Shown here: piece after piece, positions 8,217 through 15,630 of the stretch
Position numbering within the stretch: position 1 is the stretch's first letter
Layout: each line of letters starts with the position of its first letter
Source of the DNA: an uncultured Caryophanales bacterium
GTDB lineage: Bacteria; Bacillota_I; Bacilli_A; RF39; UBA660
Length of the DNA: 26,815 nt
Reading direction: 5' to 3'
Assembly (NCBI GenBank): GCA_947169395.1
Contig: CAMVPJ010000011.1
Span: forward strand, 1 to 26,815
Program-made: the position numbers and the translations under genes
Notes under the pieces: model-generated
What the model was told of the DNA's origin: nothing
What the model saw: the letters and a program-made list of their open reading frames with translations, nothing else
Database searches by the model: none

Positions 8217-9548
8217 ATGTACGAGATAGATGAAAGTTTTACTTATACAACTTTGTTTCTACTTAGAATTAATTTATTATTTAATGATAAAAGAAGTATT
8301 AGTTTAATTGAAGCATTAGAAGGTAGAAGGGTTCTTGAGTGGAATCTTAATGATGAAGGTATTTGTTTTATAGAAATTGATGAACAAGAAGAGTTTATGA
8401 AGTTTTTGTGTGAGTGTAAAGACATGGTTCATTATAAGAATGGATTTATCATATTAAATGATGGTATTACTGAACATAATATTGATGAGAAAATTTCTTT
8501 AATTAAGCCTGCTAAATATCTTGATTATAGTCCAAAGATACTTAAATATTTAGGGATAAATAAACCAATTGACTTTATAAATAAGTATTGTGATTTAGAA
8601 CGTAATATTGAAGAGTTATATATGAATAATAATGGTGATTATAATAAAGCACTAGATAGTTTATATAGAAAGAAAGAAGAAATACTAGATAGTATTAAAA
8701 ATGGTGATGAAGAGTATATTGATATGATAACTTCTATATATTCAGATATATATAATGATGTAGAAGAAGATTATACTATTTTTCCAATTAATAGAGGAAG
8801 GTATTTATCCTCTAGACATTATGATGAATCTAGAAAAATAAATGATTTATTATATGAACCTTTTGAGTGTGCGATATTTACCGATCAACCATTATTTAGA
8901 ACAAAAGTTAAACATGATTTTAATAGAATAATTGATGATTCTGCAGAGGAAGAATTAAATTATACTAGGGATAATTCAGAAAAGTTTGATCCCAATGAAG
9001 ATTATTATGATGCAACTGTAGATTCTAGTGATAATTATGAAGATAATGAAGATGATATTAATTATAACGTAACAAATGTTGCGGATGAATTTCCTGATGG
9101 TTTTGGTGTTTGTGATAATCTTTCTCGTGAACAAGAGTTATTTATGCTTGAGTATATTAGAATACTTGAAAGTATGAAAGATAGATATGAGAATATATCT
9201 GATGAGCTAGAATTATTATCTACTAGATTAAAGTATATGGTAGATAATAGTAATATTGGACTTTATAAAGGTAATGATATTGATACTATAATTAAAGATT
9301 ATAAAGATATAACTGATTGTGTTTATATGCGTATTGCGGATGAAGTAATGTATTTTATTAGTGAGATTTTTAATACATATTATGATAGATTTTGTGTAAG
9401 GAAGATACTGTTTGTTAAAACTTATTATGAACTTAGTAATGATTTAGAAGTAATAAATTATATAAATGAATTTAAAGATAGTAAGTTATATAATCATGTA
9501 TATAAAATAATTACAGGTGATTATCCTAGTAAAGTGAAAAGGAAATAA
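8217..9548 (+). CDS. Unrecognised acidic cytosolic protein
   Basis: A 443-residue protein that I do not recognise. GGAGG at 8206-8210 fixes the ATG and a TATAAT lies at 8186-8191. No signal peptide or membrane segment is visible. Residues 1-100 look like a compact alpha/beta domain (FTYTTLFLLRINLLF, GFIILNDGI). Residues 100-200 are helical and charged. Residues 240-290 are a highly acidic low-complexity linker with many Asp, Glu, Asn and Tyr (DPNEDYYDATVDSSDNYEDN). Residues 300-440 look like a helical bundle with coiled-coil character. It stands alone between the spoVS terminator and a possible promoter before the sufU-like gene. Confidence 0.85.
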   Translation: MYEIDESFTYTTLFLLRINLLFNDKRSISLIEALEGRRVLEWNLNDEGICFIEIDEQEEFMKFLCECKDMVHYKNGFIILNDGITEHNIDEKISLIKPAKYLDYSPKILKYLGINKPIDFINKYCDLERNIEELYMNNNGDYNKALDSLYRKKEEILDSIKNGDEEYIDMITSIYSDIYNDVEEDYTIFPINRGRYLSSRHYDESRKINDLLYEPFECAIFTDQPLFRTKVKHDFNRIIDDSAEEELNYTRDNSEKFDPNEDYYDATVDSSDNYEDNEDDINYNVTNVADEFPDGFGVCDNLSREQELFMLEYIRILESMKDRYENISDELELLSTRLKYMVDNSNIGLYKGNDIDTIIKDYKDITDCVYMRIADEVMYFISEIFNTYYDRFCVRKILFVKTYYELSNDLEVINYINEFKDSKLYNHVYKIITGDYPSKVKRK

Positions 9549-9553
9549 TTCGA

Positions 9554-9582
9554 TTGTATTTTTAAGATAATTATAATATAAT
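9554..9582 (+). promoter_or_regulatory. Candidate promoter for the sufU-like gene
   Basis: TTGTAT (9554-9559) and TATAAT (9577-9582) lie exactly 17 bp apart. The start site would fall near 9589, leaving only about ten bases before the GTG and part of the Shine-Dalgarno, so the true start may be upstream or the mRNA nearly leaderless. Confidence 0.4.
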
Positions 9583-9598
9583 TTAGGTAGGTGATTAT

Positions 9599-10021
9599 GT
9601 GGACAATAATTTAAAGAGAACTATTATTCTAGAACACTATCAAAATCCTAAGAATAAAGGTCTTATTGATGATGATAGTTATATCAGTGTTAATATGAAT
9701 AATGAGTCTTGTATAGATGAGATAGATTTAATGGTTAAAATAATAGATGATAAAATAGTTGATATTCGTTTTGATGGAGAAGCATGCGCAATATGTACTA
9801 GCGCTACTTCGGTGATGATAGAAACATTACTAGGTAAAAGTGTTGATGAAGCAAAAGAAATATTAAAAAACTATGAATATATGATTGATGAAAAAGAATA
9901 TAATAGTGATATTTTAGAGGCTGCGAGTATTTATAGTGATATTGCAAAACAACCTAATAGAAAGAAATGTGCGCTTTTATCATGGTGGGGGATAAGAAAG
10001 GTAATTGATAATGAAAAATAG
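9599..10021 (+). CDS. sufU: SufU/IscU-like iron-sulfur cluster scaffold
   Basis: A 140-residue NifU N-terminal-domain protein. The three cluster/zinc cysteines are present at 38, 63 and 124, as is Asp40, but the first motif reads NESCIDEI instead of the usual C-G-D context. EACAICTSATSVM matches the second motif and KKCALLSWWGI the third. LEHYQNPKNKG near the N-terminus is family-typical. SufU proteins shuttle persulfide from the cysteine desulfurase SufS for cluster assembly. No other suf gene is adjacent, whereas sufU normally lies in a sufCDSUB operon. The start is GTG at 9599 after AGGTAGGTG; the overlapping ATG at 9597 runs into a stop. Confidence 0.8.
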   Translation: MDNNLKRTIILEHYQNPKNKGLIDDDSYISVNMNNESCIDEIDLMVKIIDDKIVDIRFDGEACAICTSATSVMIETLLGKSVDEAKEILKNYEYMIDEKEYNSDILEAASIYSDIAKQPNRKKCALLSWWGIRKVIDNEK

Positions 10022-10481
10022 TAGATATATTGTATGTTGGTTACAAATATGTCCTTTTGAAAGATTGAAAAATGGATTGTTTAAACCAAATAGAGATGAT
10101 TACCCGTATCGTTTATGTGTTATTGATAAAGATACAGATAATGTTATTGATGTTAAAACTAGTCATATGTATAAATATATTCATATAAGTGCAATATATT
10201 TTATGCATGAGGAAGCTAAAAAAATTGAAGATGGTAAAAGGTATGCAATAAATGAATTACAAAGTTCAATGTTTTTAGCGCCGGAAGAAGATATAGAGGA
10301 AGCAAGAAAAATTATATATATGTTAGATAATAATATTGGTTTTGTAGATGGAAATACGCGATTATCTAATGAACAATATTTAGAAAGAATATTAGAAGAA
10401 GAAAAAAATAGGGTTAAGAAGAAAGAAAAAAAGGGATATTATGAATATAAAGGAAATTATCAACAAAAAAAGAAATGGTAA
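10011..10481 (+). CDS. Unrecognised small protein between sufU-like and pdp genes
   Basis: A 156-residue protein that I do not recognise. The ATG at 10011 lies inside the end of the sufU-like gene (11-bp overlap), and its 3' end runs 41 bp into the phosphorylase gene, so all three are tightly coupled. The body is mixed charge with aromatic residues (RYIVCWLQICPFERLKNG, DDYPYRLCVID). A helical central part follows, and the Lys-rich tail ends in QQKKKW. No membrane segment or signal is seen. The long overlap means its last 13 codons are dual-coding. Confidence 0.7.
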   Translation: MKNSRYIVCWLQICPFERLKNGLFKPNRDDYPYRLCVIDKDTDNVIDVKTSHMYKYIHISAIYFMHEEAKKIEDGKRYAINELQSSMFLAPEEDIEEARKIIYMLDNNIGFVDGNTRLSNEQYLERILEEEKNRVKKKEKKGYYEYKGNYQQKKKW

Positions 10482-11715
10482 TGAATTAAGTAATGATGAA
10501 ATTAAATATGCAATTGAGTGTTTTGTAGATGGGATTATACCTGATTATCAAATGAGTGCTTTATTAATGGCAATATGTACTCGTGGTATGAATTTTAATG
10601 AGACATTAACTCTTACTGATACAATGCTTAAAAGTGGCGAGGTACTTGATTTATCTAGTATAGAAGGTATAGTTGCAGATAAGCATTCAACTGGTGGAAT
10701 AGGTGATAAAGTAACACTTATACTTGCTCCCTTGCTTGCTTCACTTGGTGTTAAAGTAGCTAAAATGAGTGGTAGAGGATTAGGGTTTACAGGTGGTACT
10801 ATTGATAAACTTGAAAGTATACCTAATTTTAATGTGAATCTTACTGATAAAGAGTTTATTAATGAAGTCAATGATATTGGTATGGCAATTAGTAGTGCAA
10901 CAGAAAATATTGATATAGCAGATAAAAAGATATATGCTTTAAGGGATGCAACTTCTACTGTAGAATCTATTCCTTTAATTGCCTCTAGCATTATGTCTAA
11001 GAAACTTGCATCAAATGCAGATATAATAGTAATTGATGTAAAAGTTGGAAGTGGTGCTTTAATTAAAAATAAAAAAGATGCAAGAATATTATCTAGATAT
11101 TTAATTGATATAGGATCTCATTACAATAAGAAAGTATTCTGCTTACTTACTAATATGAATCAACCATTAGGTTATAATATAGGAAATAAATTAGAAGTAA
11201 TAGAAGCAATTGATGCTTTAAATGGAAATGGTGCGAAAGATTTAATGGAAGTAGTATATAGTATTGCTAGTATAATAATAAGTGCGATTAAAGGTATTAG
11301 TCTAGATTCTGCATGTGAAGAGTGTATTAATAGTATTAAAGATAAATCTGCTTATAATAAATTTATAGAGTTTGTTAAATATCAACAAGGTGACGTTACT
11401 AATCTAGATACTAATAGTAAAGTATTAACTGTATTTAGTAGTAAAACAGGCTATATTACTGATATAGATGCTGAGCATATTGGTATGCTTACACTAGAAT
11501 TAGGAGCAGGAAGAATTAGTAAAGAAGATACTATTGATTACGATGTTGGAATAATACTTGATAAAAAAGTAGGAGACTATGTTAAAGAGGGAGATATACT
11601 AGGTAGAATATACTACAATAATAAGGAAATTGATATAAATAGATTTAGAGATTGTTTTAAATTTTCTTTAGAAAAAATAAAAGTAGATACTATATTAGGA
11701 TTAATAAAAGTGTAA
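10441..11715 (+). CDS. pdp: Pyrimidine-nucleoside (thymidine) phosphorylase
   Basis: Catalyses phosphorolysis of thymidine/uridine/deoxyuridine to base plus (deoxy)ribose-1-phosphate. The 424 residues match the homodimeric family. KHSTGGIGDKV at about 81-91 and the family signature SGRGLGFTGGTIDKLE at 110-125 are intact, and the N-terminus (IKEIINKKRNGNELS) starts exactly as in homologues, supporting the ATG at 10441 despite the 41-bp overlap with the preceding gene. The last ~90 residues form the C-terminal alpha/beta domain. With no other nucleoside catabolism genes nearby, salvage or scavenging is the likely role. Confidence 0.94.
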   Translation: MNIKEIINKKRNGNELSNDEIKYAIECFVDGIIPDYQMSALLMAICTRGMNFNETLTLTDTMLKSGEVLDLSSIEGIVADKHSTGGIGDKVTLILAPLLASLGVKVAKMSGRGLGFTGGTIDKLESIPNFNVNLTDKEFINEVNDIGMAISSATENIDIADKKIYALRDATSTVESIPLIASSIMSKKLASNADIIVIDVKVGSGALIKNKKDARILSRYLIDIGSHYNKKVFCLLTNMNQPLGYNIGNKLEVIEAIDALNGNGAKDLMEVVYSIASIIISAIKGISLDSACEECINSIKDKSAYNKFIEFVKYQQGDVTNLDTNSKVLTVFSSKTGYITDIDAEHIGMLTLELGAGRISKEDTIDYDVGIILDKKVGDYVKEGDILGRIYYNNKEIDINRFRDCFKFSLEKIKVDTILGLIKV

Positions 11716-11741
11716 AGTTATGTAAAGTTTTTAACTTTTAC

Positions 11742-11770
11742 TTGCTAAAAAAAAATATTTGTTTTATGCT
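11742..11770 (+). promoter_or_regulatory. Promoter for rpoZ
   Basis: TTGCTA (11742-11747) and TATGCT (11765-11770) are separated by 17 bp, with the rpoZ RBS shortly downstream. Confidence 0.5.
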
Positions 11771-11791
11771 TGTAATAGATAGGAGGTAAAC

Positions 11792-11992
11792 ATGATTTAT
11801 CCATCAATAGACCAATTATTAACTCAAGTTGGATCTAAATATTTACTTGTAAATGTAGTATCTAAAAGAGTTAAAGAGATGAAAAAGAAAAAGTATTTTC
11901 AAATGAATGAAAAAGATTATAAGTCTACTAAAGAGATTGGTAAAGCTTTAGAAGAAATATCAAAAGGGTTAATTCATATTAATCAAGAATAA
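11792..11992 (+). CDS. rpoZ: DNA-directed RNA polymerase omega subunit
   Basis: A 66-residue omega subunit that helps fold and assemble the beta' subunit. The start MIYPSIDQLLTQVGSKYLLV is the family hallmark, followed by KRVKEM and the KSTKEIGKALEEISKG helix. The usual A-K-R segment reads SKRVKEM. AGGAGG at 11781-11786 precedes the ATG. It normally travels with gmk, priA and def/fmt genes; here it is instead followed 12 bp later by a YihY-type gene. Confidence 0.9.
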   Translation: MIYPSIDQLLTQVGSKYLLVNVVSKRVKEMKKKKYFQMNEKDYKSTKEIGKALEEISKGLIHINQE

Positions 11993-12004
11993 TTAGAGGG
12001 TGTT

Positions 12005-12868
12005 ATGAAAAGAATAAAGGAGTTTGTAAAAACCTTAATTGATATTATAATGTTACCTGAGATGATGCATTTGCCTGGAAGCCTTGCTTTCTTTATAATA
12101 TTATCAATATTTCCAATACTAATATTAGTAGGTATAGTTGCATCATACTTCTCAGTATCGATAGATGGAGTAGTTAATACAATTTCTATTGCTTTACCTA
12201 AAGGAGTAGAGCAGTTATTAGTTCCATACATTCAACTTGGTACATTTCCTAGAAATATTATAATATCAACTATATTTGCTTTTATTCTTGCTAGTAATGG
12301 TACACATGCATTAATACTTGCAAGTAATTCTTTATATGATATAAAAAATTCTAGTTATATAAAAAGAAGAGTAAAAGCATTATTTTTAATATTATTATTA
12401 ATTGTATTATTCATATTTATGATATCGTTTTTAACTTATGGTAATAGAATATTTACATATATTTTAGAGTCTATTTCATATGAACCAGTAAATGAAATAC
12501 TATATTATTTCTTTGCCTTTGTTAAGTGGCCGATTGCAATGTTTATTATATATCTTGCAATAAAACTATTATATGTCTTATCTCCAGATGGTAAGATATA
12601 TAGTGCGACAACTTCAAAAGGAGCTTTGTTTTCAACAATTGGTTTTACAGTAGCTACAGCAGTATTCTCGTTTTATGTAAATTATTTTAGTGCTTATGAT
12701 ATATATTATGGATCTATCGCAACTATTGTAATACTTATGATGTGGATATATATACTATCATTTATACTTGTTATAGGAATTGCAATTAATGTAAGAAGTT
12801 ATAATAAATATAAAATAAAAAACATGAATAATATGTTAAAAAAGAACAATAATATAAGTGTACTATAA
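12005..12868 (+). CDS. YihY/BrkB-family inner-membrane protein
   Basis: A 287-residue integral membrane protein of the YihY (UPF0761, once mis-called RNase BN) family. About six hydrophobic segments are visible: roughly residues 25-50, 78-100, 115-138, 155-180, 200-225 and 235-260. The motif-like PGSLAFFIILSIFPILIL near the N-terminus and YGSIATIVILMMWIYILSFI near the C-terminus match the family's first and late helices. Function is unknown, possibly lipid- or envelope-related. GAGGG at 11996-12000 precedes the ATG. It is probably co-transcribed with rpoZ. The stop overlaps a TATAAT that may drive the downstream RNA. Confidence 0.88.
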   Translation: MKRIKEFVKTLIDIIMLPEMMHLPGSLAFFIILSIFPILILVGIVASYFSVSIDGVVNTISIALPKGVEQLLVPYIQLGTFPRNIIISTIFAFILASNGTHALILASNSLYDIKNSSYIKRRVKALFLILLLIVLFIFMISFLTYGNRIFTYILESISYEPVNEILYYFFAFVKWPIAMFIIYLAIKLLYVLSPDGKIYSATTSKGALFSTIGFTVATAVFSFYVNYFSAYDIYYGSIATIVILMMWIYILSFILVIGIAINVRSYNKYKIKNMNNMLKKNNNISVL

Positions 12869-12869
12869 T
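12864..12869 (+). promoter_or_regulatory. -10 box for the downstream structured RNA
   Basis: A perfect TATAAT overlaps the yihY stop codon. The -35 region 17 bp upstream (around 12841-12846) is poor. Transcription would begin near 12876. Confidence 0.35.
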
Positions 12870-13012
12870 TACCGATAGTACGAATACAGACTACATTAGT
12901 ACCGAATGGTTTCTAGTGAACTGGTAAGTATTTTATAAAAGGTAATGATAATAGATACGCTCTATTATAGAACAAGAATTAGGGTCAAGTATTTAAATAT
13001 ACTTGCCTTTTT
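12870..13012 (+). ncRNA. Unidentified structured RNA or mRNA leader
   Basis: This 202-bp gap has no ORF but dense structure. ATTACC (12868-12873) can close with GGTAAT (12941-12946). TACC/GGTA (12900-12903 and 12923-12926) encloses a small hairpin. ATAATAGA (12948-12955) pairs perfectly with TCTATTAT (12961-12968) around TACGC. It ends in an intrinsic terminator at 12982-13012. TAGTACG and TAGTACC repeat near 12876 and 12896. It could be a free small RNA or a riboswitch-type leader of the spoVID-like gene 65 bp downstream. Two short strings (GAACTGGTA, GAATTAGGGT) recall T-box leaders, but the T-box core is absent. I match it to no RNA family. Confidence 0.45.
12982..13012 (+). terminator. 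Intrinsic terminator of the structured RNA
   Basis: CAAGTAT (12986-12992) pairs with ATACTTG (12999-13005), extended by GG/CC across a bulge, followed by TTTTT. Confidence 0.8.
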
Positions 13013-13030
13013 ATATGGTTATTAATTTAT

Positions 13031-13058
13031 TCATACTTAAAAATAGTAAGCATAATCT
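13031..13058 (+). promoter_or_regulatory. Possible sigma-E-like promoter before the spoVID-like gene
   Basis: TCATACT (13031-13037) and CATAATCT (13051-13058) are 13 bp apart. They partly resemble the mother-cell sigma-E consensus (a KMATATT-type -35 and CATACAAT-type -10). No good sigma-A boxes are seen between the RNA terminator and the gene. The match is imperfect and chance is a real alternative in such AT-rich DNA. Confidence 0.25.
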
Positions 13059-13076
13059 TTATTAGAGGAGATGTTT

Positions 13077-13799
13077 ATGAAAATAATTATACCGTTTAAA
13101 AAAGAAGTAGTATTTAAGGATAATATAAGTGAGATTACTAGTATTTCTTTAGAACACGAATTAAATATTAGTGATTATTTAGTTAAGGGTAATTTCTTAA
13201 TTACTGGTGAATATAAAGTATCTGATGCTAGTAGTACAGTGTTACCATTTAATTTAGATTTACCTATTGCCTTATCTATTGAAGATAGATATGATACGGA
13301 TAAAGCAGTATGTGATATAGATGATTTTTATTATGAGATTATAAATGATAGAAAACTTAGTATTTCTATTGATATAAGTGTAGATAAATTAAGTGAGAAG
13401 ATTACTGAAACTGATAAGGTAATTGAAGTATTAGAAGATAGTACTGATAATGATAGATGTATAGATGTGGAGGATGATATTATTAGTGATAATGTTAGTG
13501 AGACTTTAGAAACCAAAAAAGAAGTTAAAGAAGATATTAGTGAGGTTAAAGATACTAAGAGAGAAGGACTAGATAAAAAGATTGATAAAGCAGAAGAGGT
13601 TAATAAAAAGATAAAAACATTATTTAATACTGATAGTGATACGGAAGAATATATAACTTATCAAATATATATAATTAGAGATGGAGATACAGTAGATAGT
13701 ATAGTTGCTAAATATGATATAGATGTTGAGTCTTTAAAAGAATATAATGATATAAGTGATTTGAAAATAGGGGATAAAGTAATTATACCGCGTACATGA
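13077..13799 (+). CDS. spoVID: SpoVID-like spore coat morphogenesis protein with C-terminal LysM
   Basis: A 240-residue protein. Residues 1-90 resemble the N-terminal beta domain of SpoVID (KKEVVFKDNISEITSISLEH, then YLVKGNFLITGEYKV). Residues 100-190 are a very acidic, Lys/Glu-rich linker. Residues 195-240 are a LysM domain (YIIRDGDTVDSIVAKYDIDV, ending KIGDKVIIPRT). In Bacillus, SpoVID encases the coat around the forespore and binds SafA; its LysM binds the spore surface. It is much shorter than Bacillus SpoVID. The next gene resembles YsxE, the neighbour of spoVID in B. subtilis, which supports the call. The second ATG (13077) is preferred because AGAGGAG ends at 13070. Any LysM protein remains possible. 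Confidence 0.7.
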   Translation: MKIIIPFKKEVVFKDNISEITSISLEHELNISDYLVKGNFLITGEYKVSDASSTVLPFNLDLPIALSIEDRYDTDKAVCDIDDFYYEIINDRKLSISIDISVDKLSEKITETDKVIEVLEDSTDNDRCIDVEDDIISDNVSETLETKKEVKEDISEVKDTKREGLDKKIDKAEEVNKKIKTLFNTDSDTEEYITYQIYIIRDGDTVDSIVAKYDIDVESLKEYNDISDLKIGDKVIIPRT

Positions 13800-14671
13800 T
13801 AGAGATTAAGGATATACTTAGACGTAATAATATAATAGCGCATAACTATAGAAAATTAGGTAATAATATTGTTGTAGATGATAAATATGTTATTAAGAAG
13901 AATAATAAGAAAGATGATATATTAAGTTACTTAGATAATAGAAATTTTAATTATTATCCACATATATTTGATAAAGATTCTAATTATGAATTAGTTGAAT
14001 ATCTTAAAGATACAGATATGCCTAGAGAACAGAAGATGAATGATTTAGTAAAGTTAGTATCATTACTTCATAATAAAACAACTTATTATAAAGAAGTGGA
14101 TGAAGCTGATTATAAAGAGTTATATGAAGATTTACTTAATAACTTAGAATACTTAGAAGAATACTATACTGATTTAATTACGATAATTGAATCTAAAGTA
14201 TTCTTTTCTCCTTCTGAATATTTACTTGCATCAAATATTACACTAATATTTGATAGTATTAGATATGCTAGAAGTATGACTTTAAAGTGGTATAACATGA
14301 TATCTAAAAAAACACACAAGATGCGTGTTTCTGTAATACATAATAATTTATCACTTGATAATTATATTAAAAATAATAAAGATTATCTTACTAACTGGGA
14401 TAAGTCTAAAATAGATATACCTATATTTGATTTATATAAATTATATTTAAGAAATTATAATGAGTTTGATTTCTTTGATATTCTTAAAATATATGAAAAA
14501 GAGTATCCTCTAAAAGATGAAGAGTTACTACTATTTTATATATTAATAAGTATGCCTAATAAGTTAGAGTTTAATACTAATAATTACGATATGTGTATTA
14601 AAATTGAAAATGAAGTAGATAAATTACTTAAAAGTAGTGAGTTAATTACTAATTATAAGCATTTACCATAG
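13796..14671 (+). CDS. ysxE: YsxE/CotS-like kinase-fold protein
   Basis: A 291-residue protein with features of the CotS/YsxE group of aminoglycoside-phosphotransferase-like proteins found in spore coats. A catalytic-loop-like HNNLSLDN lies at residues 182-189 and a metal-site-like NWDK at 200-203; between them is a short basic stretch. The N-terminus lacks an obvious glycine-rich loop but has KYVIKKNN, where the ATP-binding lysine would sit. It overlaps the spoVID-like gene by four bases (ATGA), the same gene order as spoVID-ysxE in B. subtilis. Whether it is an active kinase cannot be told. Its 3' end overlaps the end of a minus-strand small ORF by nine bases. Confidence 0.65.
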   Translation: MIEIKDILRRNNIIAHNYRKLGNNIVVDDKYVIKKNNKKDDILSYLDNRNFNYYPHIFDKDSNYELVEYLKDTDMPREQKMNDLVKLVSLLHNKTTYYKEVDEADYKELYEDLLNNLEYLEEYYTDLITIIESKVFFSPSEYLLASNITLIFDSIRYARSMTLKWYNMISKKTHKMRVSVIHNNLSLDNYIKNNKDYLTNWDKSKIDIPIFDLYKLYLRNYNEFDFFDILKIYEKEYPLKDEELLLFYILISMPNKLEFNTNNYDMCIKIENEVDKLLKSSELITNYKHLP

Positions 14672-14830
14672 ACATCTAAATAAAGAGAAGAAACAAAATA
14701 TAGAGAATAATAATATTAAGAATATATTAAATCTAGTAAATATAATTAATGTAAGTAATATCTGATAGAATAATAGAAATCCAAATAAGAATGCTGTTAT
14801 CCACCAGAATAATCCTTTAAATGGTCGCAT
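14663..14830 (-). CDS. 55-residue hydrophobic membrane peptide
   Basis: An ORF on the minus strand reads MRPFKGLFWWITAFLFGFLL and continues to a SLFRCLW C-terminus. It has two hydrophobic stretches (about 7-30 and 35-50) separated by a Thr-Arg-Phe-Asn turn, suggesting a two-pass membrane peptide. AGGTGAT lies at a proper distance upstream of the ATG. It is 58 bp downstream of the UPF0316 gene on the same strand, so it is probably co-transcribed. The Shine-Dalgarno AGG sits in one arm of a 7-bp hairpin. Function is unknown. Confidence 0.65.
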   Translation of the reverse strand: MRPFKGLFWWITAFLFGFLLFYQILLTLIIFTRFNIFLILLFSIFCFFSLFRCLW

Positions 14831-14837
14831 AGTATCA

Positions 14838-14862
14838 CCTAATTTATTATAGATTAATTAGG
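14838..14862 (-). promoter_or_regulatory. Hairpin overlapping the RBS of the small membrane peptide
   Basis: CCTAATT (14838-14844) and AATTAGG (14856-14862) form a perfect 7-bp inverted repeat with an 11-nt loop. On the minus-strand mRNA the 3' arm contains the AGG of the Shine-Dalgarno, so folding could reduce translation. No U-tract follows, so it is not a clear terminator. Confidence 0.35.
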
Positions 14863-14888
14863 TTTATGTAGATAATTAATTCGCACAT

Positions 14889-15338
14889 TTATTTTACTAT
14901 TTTAATTTTCTCTAGTATTATTTTAGAATTGATATCGATATTATTTGTTTTAGATACTATTTCTTTAGTATCTTTTCTTTTGGCTAGAAATAATAAGTAA
15001 TTATCTTTAATAATGATATTATAGTTTTTAAATACATATTTTAATTCATCTAATTTGTTGGATTTAATTATTACTAAGTTAGTACCTAAAGCAATTCTTT
15101 CTTCTAAGTATGAACCTAAGTAAGAACCAACTATAGAACCTATTACAAAGAATAATACTTTAAATATATCTTTATTAATATTAATAATAACTACACCAGT
15201 TACAAATATCCATATGAGTGCAACTATTCCTTGCAGAATCGCACCTAACTTTTTCTTACCATTAGATACAACTATTATTCTTAAAGTAGATAGAGTATTT
15301 TCTAGTATCTTTGATATAAATATACCAATATAAATCAT
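14889..15338 (-). CDS. UPF0316 (DUF2179/DUF5698) membrane protein, YebE-like
   Basis: A 149-residue protein with three predicted membrane helices (about residues 1-22, 32-52 and 58-78) followed by a small cytosolic C-terminal domain. The N-terminal pattern with STLRIIVVSNGKKKLGAILQ and GSYLGSYLEERIALG matches the UPF0316 family. The function of the family is unknown. GGGTGAT upstream supports the ATG at 15338. It is followed on the same strand by the 55-residue membrane peptide. Confidence 0.85.
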   Translation of the reverse strand: MIYIGIFISKILENTLSTLRIIVVSNGKKKLGAILQGIVALIWIFVTGVVIININKDIFKVLFFVIGSIVGSYLGSYLEERIALGTNLVIIKSNKLDELKYVFKNYNIIIKDNYLLFLAKRKDTKEIVSKTNNIDINSKIILEKIKIVK

Positions 15339-15388
15339 TATATCACCCAGTATTATTGTTAGATTAAATGGTAATTTTATACATTTAA

Positions 15389-15622
15389 AATAATATATTT
15401 AAAGAAGGAGAACTCAATAAAGATTCAACTGTTAAGAAAATCTTAACAGTTCAAAATGAAGGAAAGAGAGAAGTTAAAAGAAATATTGAATATTATAATT
15501 TAGATGCAATAATTGCAGTAGGGTATAGGATTAATTCTAAAAAAGCAACAGAGTTTAGAATTTGGACCTCACTAAATAATAGACTTGTTCTATTATTTTT
15601 TTTAATACATATATTTAACTAG
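15389..15622 (+). pseudogene. RhuM-family protein remnant
   Basis: An open segment without a start codon encodes NNIFKEGELNKDSTVKKI, then YYNLDAIIAVGYRINSKKAT and EFRIWTS. This is the middle of the RhuM (virulence_RhuM) fold, where homologues carry NIFKEGELD, YYNLD.IISVGYRV and QFRIWA. An in-frame stop sits at 15386-15388. After RIWTS the sequence turns into an unrelated terminator-encoding tail, so both ends are lost. RhuM genes usually sit in genomic islands, often near restriction systems. This looks like the scar of a lost island gene between the UPF0316 and yabG genes. Confidence 0.8.
15574..15603 (+). terminator. Intrinsic terminator before yabG
   Basis: AAATAATAGA (15574-15583) pairs perfectly with TCTATTATTT (15589-15598) around CTTGT, followed by more T. 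It lies at the end of the RhuM remnant and 30 bp before yabG, and may shield yabG from upstream transcription. Confidence 0.75.
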
Positions 15623-15630
15623 GTGATTTA

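Noticed and set aside
10548..10991. Minus-strand ORF of 147 codons inside pdp
   Set aside because: It lies wholly within the conserved phosphorylase gene and resembles no family.
12870..13012. A T-box or 6S RNA
   Set aside because: The T-box core sequence is missing and the fold is not one long hairpin; kept only as an unidentified RNA.
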